A stretch of 27,017 nt of DNA from Betaproteobacteria bacterium UBA2592 (GTDB taxonomy: Bacteria; Pseudomonadota; Gammaproteobacteria; Burkholderiales; Rhodocyclaceae): positions 1 to 27,017 of the forward strand of contig DDKS01000014.1 of the NCBI GenBank assembly GCA_002340095.1, written 5' to 3'. The position numbers were made by a program, and so were the translations under genes. A model generated the notes under the pieces. That model was not told the DNA's origin. It saw nothing but the letters and a program-made list of their open reading frames with translations, and did not search any database. Within the stretch, counting starts at the first letter, position 1, and each line of letters opens with the position of its first letter. Of the stretch, positions 17,067-23,850 are shown piece by piece.

Positions 17067-17387
17067 ATGTCCCAAACCAATACCGTATCCCAGGCTTCCA
17101 AGGAAAAGCTGGTCGCCGACATGAAGGTCGTGATCGCCGACGCCGAGGAAATCCTCAAGAGCACTGCCGATGTGGCCGGTGAGAAGATGGCCAGCATCCG
17201 CAGCAAGATCGAGACCCGTCTCAAGGACGCCAAGATCCGCCTGGAAGACGCCGAGGCCGCCCTGGTGGACAAGACCAAGGCCTGTGCCCGCGCCACCGAC
17301 GATTTCGTCCATGAGCAGCCCTGGAAGGCTGTCGGCGTGGCCGCCATCGTCGGCCTGGCCCTGGGTGTCCTGATCGGCCGTCGCTGA
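17067..17387 (+). CDS. DUF883 (ElaB/YqjD-type) membrane-anchored protein
   Basis: 106 aa. A long charged amphipathic region (about 10-80, Lys/Glu/Asp/Ala-rich) is followed by HEQPWKAVGVAAIVGLALG and a terminal GRR, the standard C-terminal tail-anchor of the ElaB/YqjD/DUF883 family. E. coli YqjD attaches to the inner membrane by this tail and binds ribosomes in stationary phase; that role is carried over by family only. GAGG lies about 7 nt before the ATG. First of four closely spaced small genes, 3 bp from the next. Confidence 0.9.
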   Translation: MSQTNTVSQASKEKLVADMKVVIADAEEILKSTADVAGEKMASIRSKIETRLKDAKIRLEDAEAALVDKTKACARATDDFVHEQPWKAVGVAAIVGLALGVLIGRR

Positions 17388-17390
17388 TTC

Positions 17391-17795
17391 ATGGCAGAAA
17401 ACGCCGCCCCCGGCCTGTTCGCTTCCCTGCGGCATCTGCTGGGGGACGCGGTGGAGCTGGTCCACACCCGTCTGGCCCTGCTGGCCAACGAGGTGGAGGA
17501 GGAGAAGATCCGCCTTGCCGGGGTGCTGGTGCACGGCGTCCTGGCCTTGGCCTGCCTGATCGTGGGGGCCGTCCTCCTGGTGGCTTTCCTGGTTCTGCTG
17601 TTCTGGGAGCAGCGGCTCATGGTGGTGGGATTGTCCTGCCTGGCATTCATCGCAGCCGCCCTGGTCTTTGTCCGGCGCAGCCAGGCTGGCCTCGAGGCAG
17701 GCTCCAGGCTGTTCCGGGCCAGCCTGGTCGAACTGGAGGCCGATGTGGCTGGCCTGCGGGGTGGGAGACGGGATGAGGATCCCCCGTCTGCTTGA
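17391..17795 (+). CDS. DUF1469 / YqjE-type 'phage holin family' membrane protein
   Basis: 134 aa with two strong membrane helices (about 46-65 and 72-95) after an amphipathic N-terminus (FASLRHLLGDAVELVHTRLALLANEVEEEK), typical of the YqjE/holin-X family. The family name does not mean phage origin: there are no phage genes nearby and the gene follows a DUF883 gene as yqjE follows yqjD. Function unknown; probably a membrane partner of the DUF883 protein. It overlaps the next gene by 23 bp. Confidence 0.88.
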   Translation: MAENAAPGLFASLRHLLGDAVELVHTRLALLANEVEEEKIRLAGVLVHGVLALACLIVGAVLLVAFLVLLFWEQRLMVVGLSCLAFIAAALVFVRRSQAGLEAGSRLFRASLVELEADVAGLRGGRRDEDPPSA

Positions 17796-18066
17796 ATTGC
17801 GGGAACAGCGGGGCGCCCTGCGCGCCCGCTGCGCCCTGCAGCGGCAATCGGTGGCGGCCCATGCCGGTGCCGTGCGCCAGCTCTGCGATGCGGCCGACCA
17901 GGTCCGCGCCGGTGCCGCCTGGCTGCGTCAGCATCCCCAGGTGGTGGGGGGCGCCGTGGCCCTGCTGGTGCTGCTCAAACCCTCCCGGCTCTGGCGCTGG
18001 GGCCGGCGTGGCCTGGTGGCTTGGCAGACCTGGCGCTCCCTGCGTAGCCGCCTCTTCTCCGGCTAG
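17773..18066 (+). CDS. YqjK-like small membrane protein
   Basis: 97 aa starting at ATG 17773, with GGGAG 5 nt upstream. The basic N-terminal half (RIPRLLELREQRGALRARC...) would form a charged helix, followed by a hydrophobic segment (about 54-66, VVGGAVALLVLLK) and an Arg/Trp-rich tail. Size, pattern and place after the YqjE-type gene match E. coli YqjK (about 99 aa). The start lies inside the previous gene. Function unknown. The frame is open further upstream, but those codons overlap the previous gene and look non-coding. Confidence 0.72.
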   Translation: MRIPRLLELREQRGALRARCALQRQSVAAHAGAVRQLCDAADQVRAGAAWLRQHPQVVGGAVALLVLLKPSRLWRWGRRGLVAWQTWRSLRSRLFSG

Positions 18067-18069
18067 GCC

Positions 18070-18396
18070 ATGTTGGCTGAATCCCCGGATCCCGTTGTGG
18101 CCACGGCCGCCCGGCTGCCGCCCTGGTGGCGCCAGCTGCTTGCGGCCCAGCGGCGCGAGGTCCGGTTCGCCATGGCCGAACTGGCCTCCCTCAAAGGCTT
18201 CATGCCCCTGCTCATGAAGGCTCGCAATGGCGGAAGCTGGTCTGCCGAGGAAAAGCGGCAGTTGCTGGAGCATCTGCGCCGCTTCTCCCGCCTGTCTCCC
18301 TATTTCATGCTCCTGTTGCTGCCGGGTTCGGCCCTGCTGCTACCCGTCTATGCCTGGTGGCTGGACCGGCGTCGGGAGCGGCGCGCTTCCCTTTAG
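18070..18396 (+). CDS. Unknown small membrane protein, fourth member of the yqj-like cluster
   Basis: 108 aa, starting 3 bp after the YqjK-like gene. A soluble, mildly basic part (1-75) precedes one hydrophobic block (about 77-95, LLLLPGSALLLPVYAWW) and a basic end DRRRERRASL. The run of helix, LLPG and LLP recalls the membrane segment of LETM1-type proteins, but the match is short and I do not treat it as an assignment. It has no counterpart in the E. coli yqjCDEK set. Its end overlaps the convergent ampG end by 4 bp. Probably co-transcribed with the three genes before it. Confidence 0.75.
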   Translation: MLAESPDPVVATAARLPPWWRQLLAAQRREVRFAMAELASLKGFMPLLMKARNGGSWSAEEKRQLLEHLRRFSRLSPYFMLLLLPGSALLLPVYAWWLDRRRERRASL

Positions 18397-19667
18397 CAGC
18401 TGCTTTCCTTCTCTTCCGCCCGGGGCTCATGCCAGGGGGCGACCTTCAAGAGCAACAGCATGCCAGGCACGGCCAGGGCCGTGCACAGTAGGAAGAAGCT
18501 GAACCAGCCCAGGTTTTCCACCAGTACCCCGGCAAAGGCATTGATGATCGTGCGCGGTACGGCGGTGAGACTGGTAAACAGGGCGAACTGGGTGGCCGTG
18601 TAGGCCGGGTGGGTGGCCCGGGCGATGAAGGCGGTGAAGGCTGCGGTGCCCAGGCCTACGCCCAGGTATTCGGCGGAGATCACGGCGGCCAGGGCCCAGC
18701 GGTTGAAGCTCTGGATCTCTTCCTGGGGGCCGAGCCAGGCCAGCCAGGCAAAGCCGAGGATGGTGACCAACTGCACCAGGCCGAACAGCCACAGGGCCCG
18801 GTTGATGCCGATCTTCACCATCCACAAGCCCCCGATCATGCCGCCGATGACGGCGGGCCAGAGTCCTGCGTGTTTGGCGATCAGGCCGATGTCGGTCTTG
18901 GAGTAGCCCATGTCCAGGTAGAAGGGGGTGGACAGGGCGGTGGCCAGGGAATCCCCCAGTTTGTAGAGGAACAGGAAGGACAGTAGCAGCAGGGCGCCCT
19001 GCCAGCCCTGGCGGCCGATGAATTCCCGAAAGGGCTCGACGCAGGCTTCCCGCAGGGTCTTGGGTCGGCTCAGCACCTCGGGTTCCCGCACCAACAGGGC
19101 CATGGCCATGCCGGGGATCATGAACAGGGCGGTGATCCAGAACACCAGACCCCAGGGCAGGAGGTCGGCCAGGATCAGGGATAGGGAGCCGGGCACCAGA
19201 CCGGCGACCCGGTAGGCATTCACATGCACGGAGTTGCCCAGGCCCAGTTCCGCCTCGGCCAGGATTTCCCGGCGGAAGGCGTCCAGGGCGATGTCCTGGG
19301 TGGCGGAGAGGAAGGCAAGCAGGGTGGCCAGGACCGAGATCAGCAGGATTTCCTCCCGGGGATCGAACCCGCCGAGGCTGCCGATGGTAAACAGCAGGCC
19401 CACCTGGGTGATGAGCATCCAGCCCCGGCGGCGCCCCAGGGGCGGCGTGAAGCGGTCGAGGAAGGGGGCCCAGATGAATTTCCAGGTGAAAGGGAACTGG
19501 ATCAGGGCGAAGAAACCGATGGTTTTCAGATCGACCCCTTCGGTGCGCAGCCAGGCCGGGACCAGGTTGATGAGCAGGTAGAGAGGCAGGCCGGAGGCGA
19601 AGCCGGTGAACACGCAGATCAGCATCTTGCGGGTCAGCAGCGGGGCGAGCCAGGCGGGTGCGGTCAT
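18393..19667 (-). CDS. ampG: AmpG-like muropeptide permease (MFS)
   Basis: 424-aa 12-helix major-facilitator protein. Family features include FASGLPLYLL in helix 1, DLKTIGFFALIQ, GRRRGWMLITQ between helices 2 and 3, SATQDIALDAFRREIL, YKLGDSLATALSTPFYL and ATQFALFTSLTAVPRTI. AmpG imports anhydromuropeptides released from the wall for recycling and, in many Gram-negatives, feeds the AmpR signal. It is shorter than E. coli AmpG (491 aa), mainly lacking extra C-terminal helices, as is common outside enterics. No ampC, ampR or ampD lies in this window. The last residues are acidic (AEEKESSC). Transcribed alone. Confidence 0.82.
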   Translation of the reverse strand: MTAPAWLAPLLTRKMLICVFTGFASGLPLYLLINLVPAWLRTEGVDLKTIGFFALIQFPFTWKFIWAPFLDRFTPPLGRRRGWMLITQVGLLFTIGSLGGFDPREEILLISVLATLLAFLSATQDIALDAFRREILAEAELGLGNSVHVNAYRVAGLVPGSLSLILADLLPWGLVFWITALFMIPGMAMALLVREPEVLSRPKTLREACVEPFREFIGRQGWQGALLLLSFLFLYKLGDSLATALSTPFYLDMGYSKTDIGLIAKHAGLWPAVIGGMIGGLWMVKIGINRALWLFGLVQLVTILGFAWLAWLGPQEEIQSFNRWALAAVISAEYLGVGLGTAAFTAFIARATHPAYTATQFALFTSLTAVPRTIINAFAGVLVENLGWFSFFLLCTALAVPGMLLLLKVAPWHEPRAEEKESSC

Positions 19668-19694
19668 GGAAAGTGGGCCGGTAAGGGAGCACGG

Positions 19695-19700
19695 ATTATA
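19695..19700 (-). promoter_or_regulatory. Possible -10 element of ampG
   Basis: On the minus strand a perfect TATAAT lies 27 bp before the ampG ATG, predicting a leader of about 20 nt. No recognisable -35 is found 16-18 bp upstream, so the call is tentative. Confidence 0.35.
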
Positions 19701-19762
19701 CGTTGTGTGGGAAAATGCCGGTCCCTGGGCCTGCCACCGCTTGCGGGCCCGCCTCTATCCTC

Positions 19763-20050
19763 ATGTTGAAGCGCCGCGGTCTGCCCCATTTCTGTCTGGT
19801 CCTCCTGTTTCTCCTGATGCAGGGGCTGGTGCTCGTCCATGGGGTGGAGCATGGTTTCGAGCCGGAGCATCAGGATCCGGCCTGTCATCTCTGCGTTGCC
19901 GGACACGGCCTCGGCACCCTCATGGCTGGGCCGGTCTTCCGGTTGTTCCTGCCGCCGGCCGATTCGGTCCAGGAGGCCCATCCCACTTCCCTGCTGGCGG
20001 TCCTGACGCTGCCCCGGCCCCGCCAGCGGGGGCCGCCTTTGTTGCCCTGA
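19763..20050 (+). CDS. Small His/Cys membrane protein (DUF2946-like), first gene of the metal cassette
   Basis: 95 aa. A hydrophobic helix (about 8-26) leads into a metal-ligand-rich stretch HGVEHGFEPEHQDPACHLC (26-44) with five His and a CxxC-like CHLC, then a second hydrophobic part and a Pro/Arg-rich end. Such proteins, often called DUF2946-like, are common beside metal-transport genes in proteobacteria. The start at 19763 places the helix at the N-terminus but lacks a ribosome-binding site; ATG 19715 in the same frame (GGGAAA just ahead) is an alternative adding 16 residues. Likely inner-membrane or exported, role in metal handling inferred. Confidence 0.6.
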   Translation: MLKRRGLPHFCLVLLFLLMQGLVLVHGVEHGFEPEHQDPACHLCVAGHGLGTLMAGPVFRLFLPPADSVQEAHPTSLLAVLTLPRPRQRGPPLLP

Positions 20051-20116
20051 ATCCAGGTTGAACTGGCGGGCGCCCTGGAGGCGACCCGTTTTCCCATTGA
20101 TTTCAGGAGCAAGACC

Positions 20117-21496
20117 ATGCAGAAGAAAATGCTGTGGGTCGCCCTCGCCTGGGCTTTTGCCCAGCCGGCGACCGCCACCCCGAGCGGGGATGTCAATACC
20201 CAACTGGCCGAGATGCAGGCCCAGATTGCCCAGATGAAGGCAGCCTACGAGGCCCGCATCGCCGCCTTGGAAGGCAAGCTGGCCGAGGCCGCCAAGCCTG
20301 GCCCCGGTGCCGCTGCCGTCGTCCCCACGAATGCCCGGAGCGGCGCTGCCGCTTTCAATCCGGAGGTTTCCCTGATCCTTCAGGGGGCTTACAAGGAACG
20401 CAAGAAGGTAGCCGAGCGCCAGATCAGCGGTTTCTGGAGTCCCGGGCACGATCACGCGGATGACCATGACCACGGTCATGACAAACGGGGTTTCAGCCTC
20501 GACCATACGGAACTGGTGTTTTCGGCCAATATCGACGATACCTTCCGGGGCCAGGCTACCCTGGCCCTGCTCGACGATCAGGTGGAGTTGGAGGAGGCCT
20601 GGTTTCAGACCCTGGGGCTGGGCCATGGCGTGGGCTTGAAGGCAGGCCGCTTTTTTTCCGGCATCGGCTATCTGAACGAACAGCACCCGCACCAGTGGGA
20701 TTTTTACGACCAGCCGCTGATGTACAAGGCCCTGTTCGGGGAGCACAGTTACGCCCAGGATGGGGTGCAGGCGAAATGGGTGGCTCCCACGGATCTTTTT
20801 GTGGAGTTGGGGGCGGAATTCGGGCGTGGCCAGAATTTCCCCGGCACCGAGCGCAATTCGAATGGAGCCAACAGCCGCGCCCTGTTTGCCCGCGTGGGGG
20901 ATGACTGGGGAACTTCCCATAGCTGGCGGGCGGGGCTTTCCTACCTGCGCACCGAGGCCCGGGATCGGCAGGCCCATATGGAATCCGGGCTGACCGGCGA
21001 TCATGTCGTTGCCGGGTTTGATGGCCGCAGCCGGGTCTGGCTGGCGGATTTCGTTTACAAATGGGCGCCGGAGGGCAACCCCAAGTATCGCAACTTCAAG
21101 TTCCAGGCCGAGTATTTCCGACGCCGGGAAGACGGGCGTTTGAGCACGGCCGATGAGGATGGCGTGGACCTGGGGGTGGGCAACACTCCCTATGCTAGCC
21201 GTCAGTCCGGCTTCTACCTGCAGGGGGTTTATCAATTCACCCCCAACTGGCGGGCCGGTCTGCGCTATGACCGGCTCAACAGTGGCCGCCAGGACCTGGG
21301 CAACAATCCGGCTGATCTGGAAACGGTCGATTACCGGCCCCGCCGCAGTTCCGTCATGGTGGATTACAGCTGGAGCGAATATTCCCGCCTGCGCCTGCAA
21401 CTGGCCCGGGATCGCTCCATGCAAGGGGTGACTGACAATCAGGTGACCTTGCAGTACATCATGAGCCTGGGCAGTCACGGCGCCCACAAGTTCTGA
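20117..21496 (+). CDS. His-rich outer-membrane porin-like protein
   Basis: 459 aa. A signal peptide (1-20, ending ATA) is followed by a short coiled coil (about 25-58, QLAEMQAQIAQMKAAYEA), as in many trimeric porins. A beta-strand-rich region (about 80-459) ends in an aromatic residue (HKF-COOH), the usual outer-membrane insertion signal. A His/Asp cluster, GHDHADDHDHGHD (110-122), sits early in the barrel part and could bind Zn or a similar metal. No TonB box or plug is seen, so it is not a TonB-dependent receptor. AGGAG lies 8 nt before the ATG. Ten bp ahead of the metal-binding protein gene; probably the outer-membrane port of the same uptake system. Confidence 0.75.
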   Translation: MQKKMLWVALAWAFAQPATATPSGDVNTQLAEMQAQIAQMKAAYEARIAALEGKLAEAAKPGPGAAAVVPTNARSGAAAFNPEVSLILQGAYKERKKVAERQISGFWSPGHDHADDHDHGHDKRGFSLDHTELVFSANIDDTFRGQATLALLDDQVELEEAWFQTLGLGHGVGLKAGRFFSGIGYLNEQHPHQWDFYDQPLMYKALFGEHSYAQDGVQAKWVAPTDLFVELGAEFGRGQNFPGTERNSNGANSRALFARVGDDWGTSHSWRAGLSYLRTEARDRQAHMESGLTGDHVVAGFDGRSRVWLADFVYKWAPEGNPKYRNFKFQAEYFRRREDGRLSTADEDGVDLGVGNTPYASRQSGFYLQGVYQFTPNWRAGLRYDRLNSGRQDLGNNPADLETVDYRPRRSSVMVDYSWSEYSRLRLQLARDRSMQGVTDNQVTLQYIMSLGSHGAHKF

Positions 21497-21506
21497 GGAG
21501 GCGGAC

Positions 21507-22400
21507 ATGCGCAAATTCCTGCTGTGCTGTCTGTTTTTGCTGAGCGGATCTGCCCTGGCTCAGGTCCATGTGCTGGCCACGGTGCCGGAATGGGGGGCGT
21601 TGGCCCGGGAGATCGGCGGCGCCCGGGTGCAGGTCTTCGAGGCCACCCATGCCCGCCAGGACCCGCACCGGATCGAAGCCCGGCCATCTCTGATTGCCCG
21701 GGCCCGCTCGGCCCAGCTGTTGGTTGCGACGGGTGCCGATCTGGAAATCGGCTGGCTGCCCATCCTGCTGCGGGAGTCGGGGAATCGACACATCCAGCCG
21801 GGCCAGCCTGGCTATCTGGAGGCGGCCCGTTATGTGCAGTTGCGGGATGTGCCCCAGGTGGTGGATCGCTCCATGGGAGATGTACACCCGGATGGAGACC
21901 CCCATTTCCACCTGGACCCCCGCAACATTCCTCCGGTGGCCCAGGTCCTGGCGGAGCGGCTGGCTCAGGTGGACCCGCAAGGAGCGCCAGTCTACCGGGC
22001 CAATCTGGCCGGTTTCCTGAGCCGCTGGGATGCGGCGCTCAAGCGTTGGGAACGGGAGGGGGGCGGTCTGCGGGGCATTCCTGTGCTGCAGATGCACCGC
22101 TCGTTTAGCTACCTGTTCCACTGGCTCGGCATGAAGGGGCTGGGGGAACTGGAACCCAAACCGGGGATCGAGCCCAGCAGCGGTCATCTGGCCCGGATCG
22201 TCCAGCGCCAGGCGTCGGAGCCGGCCCGCATGGTGCTGCGGGCCGCTTATCAGAGCGACAGTGCTGGCCGCTGGGTGGCCGAGCGGGCAGGCATCCCCCT
22301 GGTCGTCCTGCCCTATACGGTGGGCGGGACCGCCGAGGCCCGTGATCTTTTCGGTCTGTTCGATGACACCCTGGCCCGTTTGCGCGGGGCGCTCCAGTGA
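21507..22400 (+). CDS. Periplasmic metal-binding protein of an ABC importer (ZnuA-like)
   Basis: 297 aa, cluster A-I (ZnuA/TroA) fold. A signal peptide (1-18, ALA) precedes two lobes joined by a long helix. Candidate metal ligands at family positions are H54 (DPHRIEARPS), H133 (GDPHFHLDP), H197 (MHRSFSY) and D251 (YQSDSAG). There is no His-rich loop inside the protein, unlike many ZnuA proteins; the neighbouring porin carries one instead. GGAGG lies 5 nt upstream of the ATG. The stop overlaps the GTG start of the ATPase gene. Zinc is the best guess, with Mn or Fe not excluded. Confidence 0.85.
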   Translation: MRKFLLCCLFLLSGSALAQVHVLATVPEWGALAREIGGARVQVFEATHARQDPHRIEARPSLIARARSAQLLVATGADLEIGWLPILLRESGNRHIQPGQPGYLEAARYVQLRDVPQVVDRSMGDVHPDGDPHFHLDPRNIPPVAQVLAERLAQVDPQGAPVYRANLAGFLSRWDAALKRWEREGGGLRGIPVLQMHRSFSYLFHWLGMKGLGELEPKPGIEPSSGHLARIVQRQASEPARMVLRAAYQSDSAGRWVAERAGIPLVVLPYTVGGTAEARDLFGLFDDTLARLRGALQ

Positions 22401-22966
22401 AACTGCTGGAAGTGCGGGAAGTGGTCGCCGGTTGGCAGCAACCGGTGACTGCGCCCCTGAGCTTTGAACTGGCCCCGGGAGAAATCCTGGGGCTCATCGG
22501 GCCCAACGGGGCCGGCAAGAGCACGCTGCTGGCCGCCTTAGCCGGGATGAGCCGGATTTTTTCCGGGGTGGTGCGGCGACCGGCAGGGGTTCGCCTCGGG
22601 TATCAGTCCCAGGCGCAGCCGCCCCTGGCCGGGCTTCCCTTGAGCGGGGAGGAGTTGCTTGGTCTTACCGGCGCCCTTGCCGACGGCCTGCCGTCCTGGC
22701 TTGCCGGATGCCTGTCCCGGCGGCTCGACCGGCTTTCCGGCGGGCAACGCCAGTATCTGGCCCTCTGGGCCGTGCTGCAGTCTCCGGTGCAGGTCCTGCT
22801 GCTGGATGAACCAGGCAATCATCTGGACCGGCCCGGCATCGTGCATCTGCAGGACACCCTGCGCCAGCGGGCTGCGGCCGGGGCCGCCATCCTGCTGGTC
22901 AGTCACGATGAGGAACTGCTGGCCTGTTGCAATCGTTCCTTGCGTCTGGAGCCCCGCGATGGCTGA
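22397..22966 (+). CDS. Short ABC ATPase of the metal importer (ZnuC-like)
   Basis: 189 aa with a GTG start overlapping the previous stop (GTGA). All ATPase motifs are present: Walker A GPNGAGKST (35-43), Q70 of the Q-loop, signature LSGGQRQ (113-119), Walker B VLLLDEP (133-139) followed by GNHLD instead of the common TNHLD, and H170 of the H-switch. It ends about 19 residues after the switch, 40-60 residues shorter than usual ZnuC proteins, and the helical domain is compact. The catalytic core is complete, so it should be active. It overlaps the permease gene by 8 bp. Confidence 0.87.
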   Translation: MKLLEVREVVAGWQQPVTAPLSFELAPGEILGLIGPNGAGKSTLLAALAGMSRIFSGVVRRPAGVRLGYQSQAQPPLAGLPLSGEELLGLTGALADGLPSWLAGCLSRRLDRLSGGQRQYLALWAVLQSPVQVLLLDEPGNHLDRPGIVHLQDTLRQRAAAGAAILLVSHDEELLACCNRSLRLEPRDG

Positions 22967-23774
22967 AACCCTGTTCGATTTGTTCTGGCGGCCCTATCTG
23001 GCGGGGCTGGCCATGGCCATCCTGCTGCCCCTGCTGGGCCTCTACCTGCGCCTGCGGGATGAGGGGCTTGCCGCCCTGGCCTATGGTCAGGTGGGGGCCG
23101 CGGGCGCCCTGCTGGCCCTGATGCTCGGCCTGCCGGGTGCGGCAGGCGGCGTGGCGGCCAGTCTCGGCGTCGCCCTGGGCAAGGGGAGGCTCGAGTCCTG
23201 GCTTGGACCGGGCGCCCTGTTTCCCTTGCTGCTGCTGCTGGGCTGGGGAGGGAGCGTGCTGCTCACCGCCAATCTGCCGGTGGCCGAGCGACTCGGTCAG
23301 GCCCTGTTCGAGGGGCAGCTCTATTTTGTCGGCACCGGGCTCCTGGGCCTGTCCCTGCTCATGCTGCTGCTCGGCGTGGTTTTTCTGCGGCATCAGAGCA
23401 GATACTTGCTGCTGTTGCACCTCCATCCGGCCAGCGAAGCCGTGCGCGGCGGGCCGGGGCTTCGCGCACGCCTGGGTTTTGATCTGGTGGCGGCAGCGGG
23501 CACGGCCGTGGCGGTCATGAGCCTGGGGGTGATGGGCACCTTCGCCCTGGCCTTCGTGACCCCCTGGCTCGCCTTCGTGGCGGGCCGTAGCTGGCGCCGG
23601 GCCCTGGTCTGGGCGGTGCTGCCGGCTCTCCTGGCCTATTCCCTGGCCTTTGCCGCCGCCCTGTATCTGGACCAGCCGCCGGGGCCGCTGCTCGTGGTGA
23701 GCCTGGTCCTGGTCGGGCTCATCGCCCGGGGGGCCGTCACCGGTGCCGGGCACGCTATCACCAAGGCGCTATAG
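22959..23774 (+). CDS. ABC-3 family metal permease (ZnuB-like)
   Basis: 271-aa polytopic inner-membrane protein with about eight helices, the normal size for the ABC-3 (ZnuB/TroC) family. Start at ATG 22959 (MAETLFDLFWRPYLAG), overlapping the ATPase gene by 8 bp; an N-terminal motif of F/W-x-x-x-L-A-G is typical. The cytoplasmic coupling loop is probably around LHPASEAVRGGPG, and the segment VMSLGVMGTFALAFVTPWLAF resembles the late helices of the family. It forms the channel of the importer with the ATPase next to it. Substrate inferred from context only. Confidence 0.85.
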   Translation: MAETLFDLFWRPYLAGLAMAILLPLLGLYLRLRDEGLAALAYGQVGAAGALLALMLGLPGAAGGVAASLGVALGKGRLESWLGPGALFPLLLLLGWGGSVLLTANLPVAERLGQALFEGQLYFVGTGLLGLSLLMLLLGVVFLRHQSRYLLLLHLHPASEAVRGGPGLRARLGFDLVAAAGTAVAVMSLGVMGTFALAFVTPWLAFVAGRSWRRALVWAVLPALLAYSLAFAAALYLDQPPGPLLVVSLVLVGLIARGAVTGAGHAITKAL

Positions 23775-23798
23775 GCGTCCGGAGGTGAGGCCGGGGCA

Positions 23799-23827
23799 TT
23801 GCACGGCGCTGGGTGACGTGCTAAAAA
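23799..23827 (+). promoter_or_regulatory. Possible extended -10 promoter of the STAS-hslVU operon
   Basis: TTGCAC (23799-23804) and TAAAAA (23822-23827) are 17 bp apart, and TGC directly before the -10 gives an extended -10 element. A start site near 23834 would precede the chosen ATG (23851). No heat-shock sigma-32 pattern was recognised here. Confidence 0.4.
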
Positions 23828-23850
23828 AGCGGACCTTCCAGGCGAATTCC

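Noticed and set aside
17391..17795. Phage holin and thus prophage remnant.
   Set aside because: The DUF1469/YqjE family carries the holin label by domain name only; no phage genes are near and the gene order matches chromosomal yqjDE.
19668..19762. Zur operator ahead of the metal cassette.
   Set aside because: No convincing Zur-type palindrome (TGTTAT...ATAACA) was found here or at 20051-20116; the A/T patch is better explained by the ampG -10.
20450..20482. Short GATCAC/GACCAT-like repeats in the porin gene as a CRISPR or regulatory repeat.
   Set aside because: They encode the His/Asp cluster; repetition follows from the amino-acid composition, and no spaced repeats exist.
22659..22958. 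N-terminal extension of the permease into the ATPase gene.
   Set aside because: The extension is a frame-shifted reading of the ATPase gene; the permease begins at 22959 with a normal first helix.
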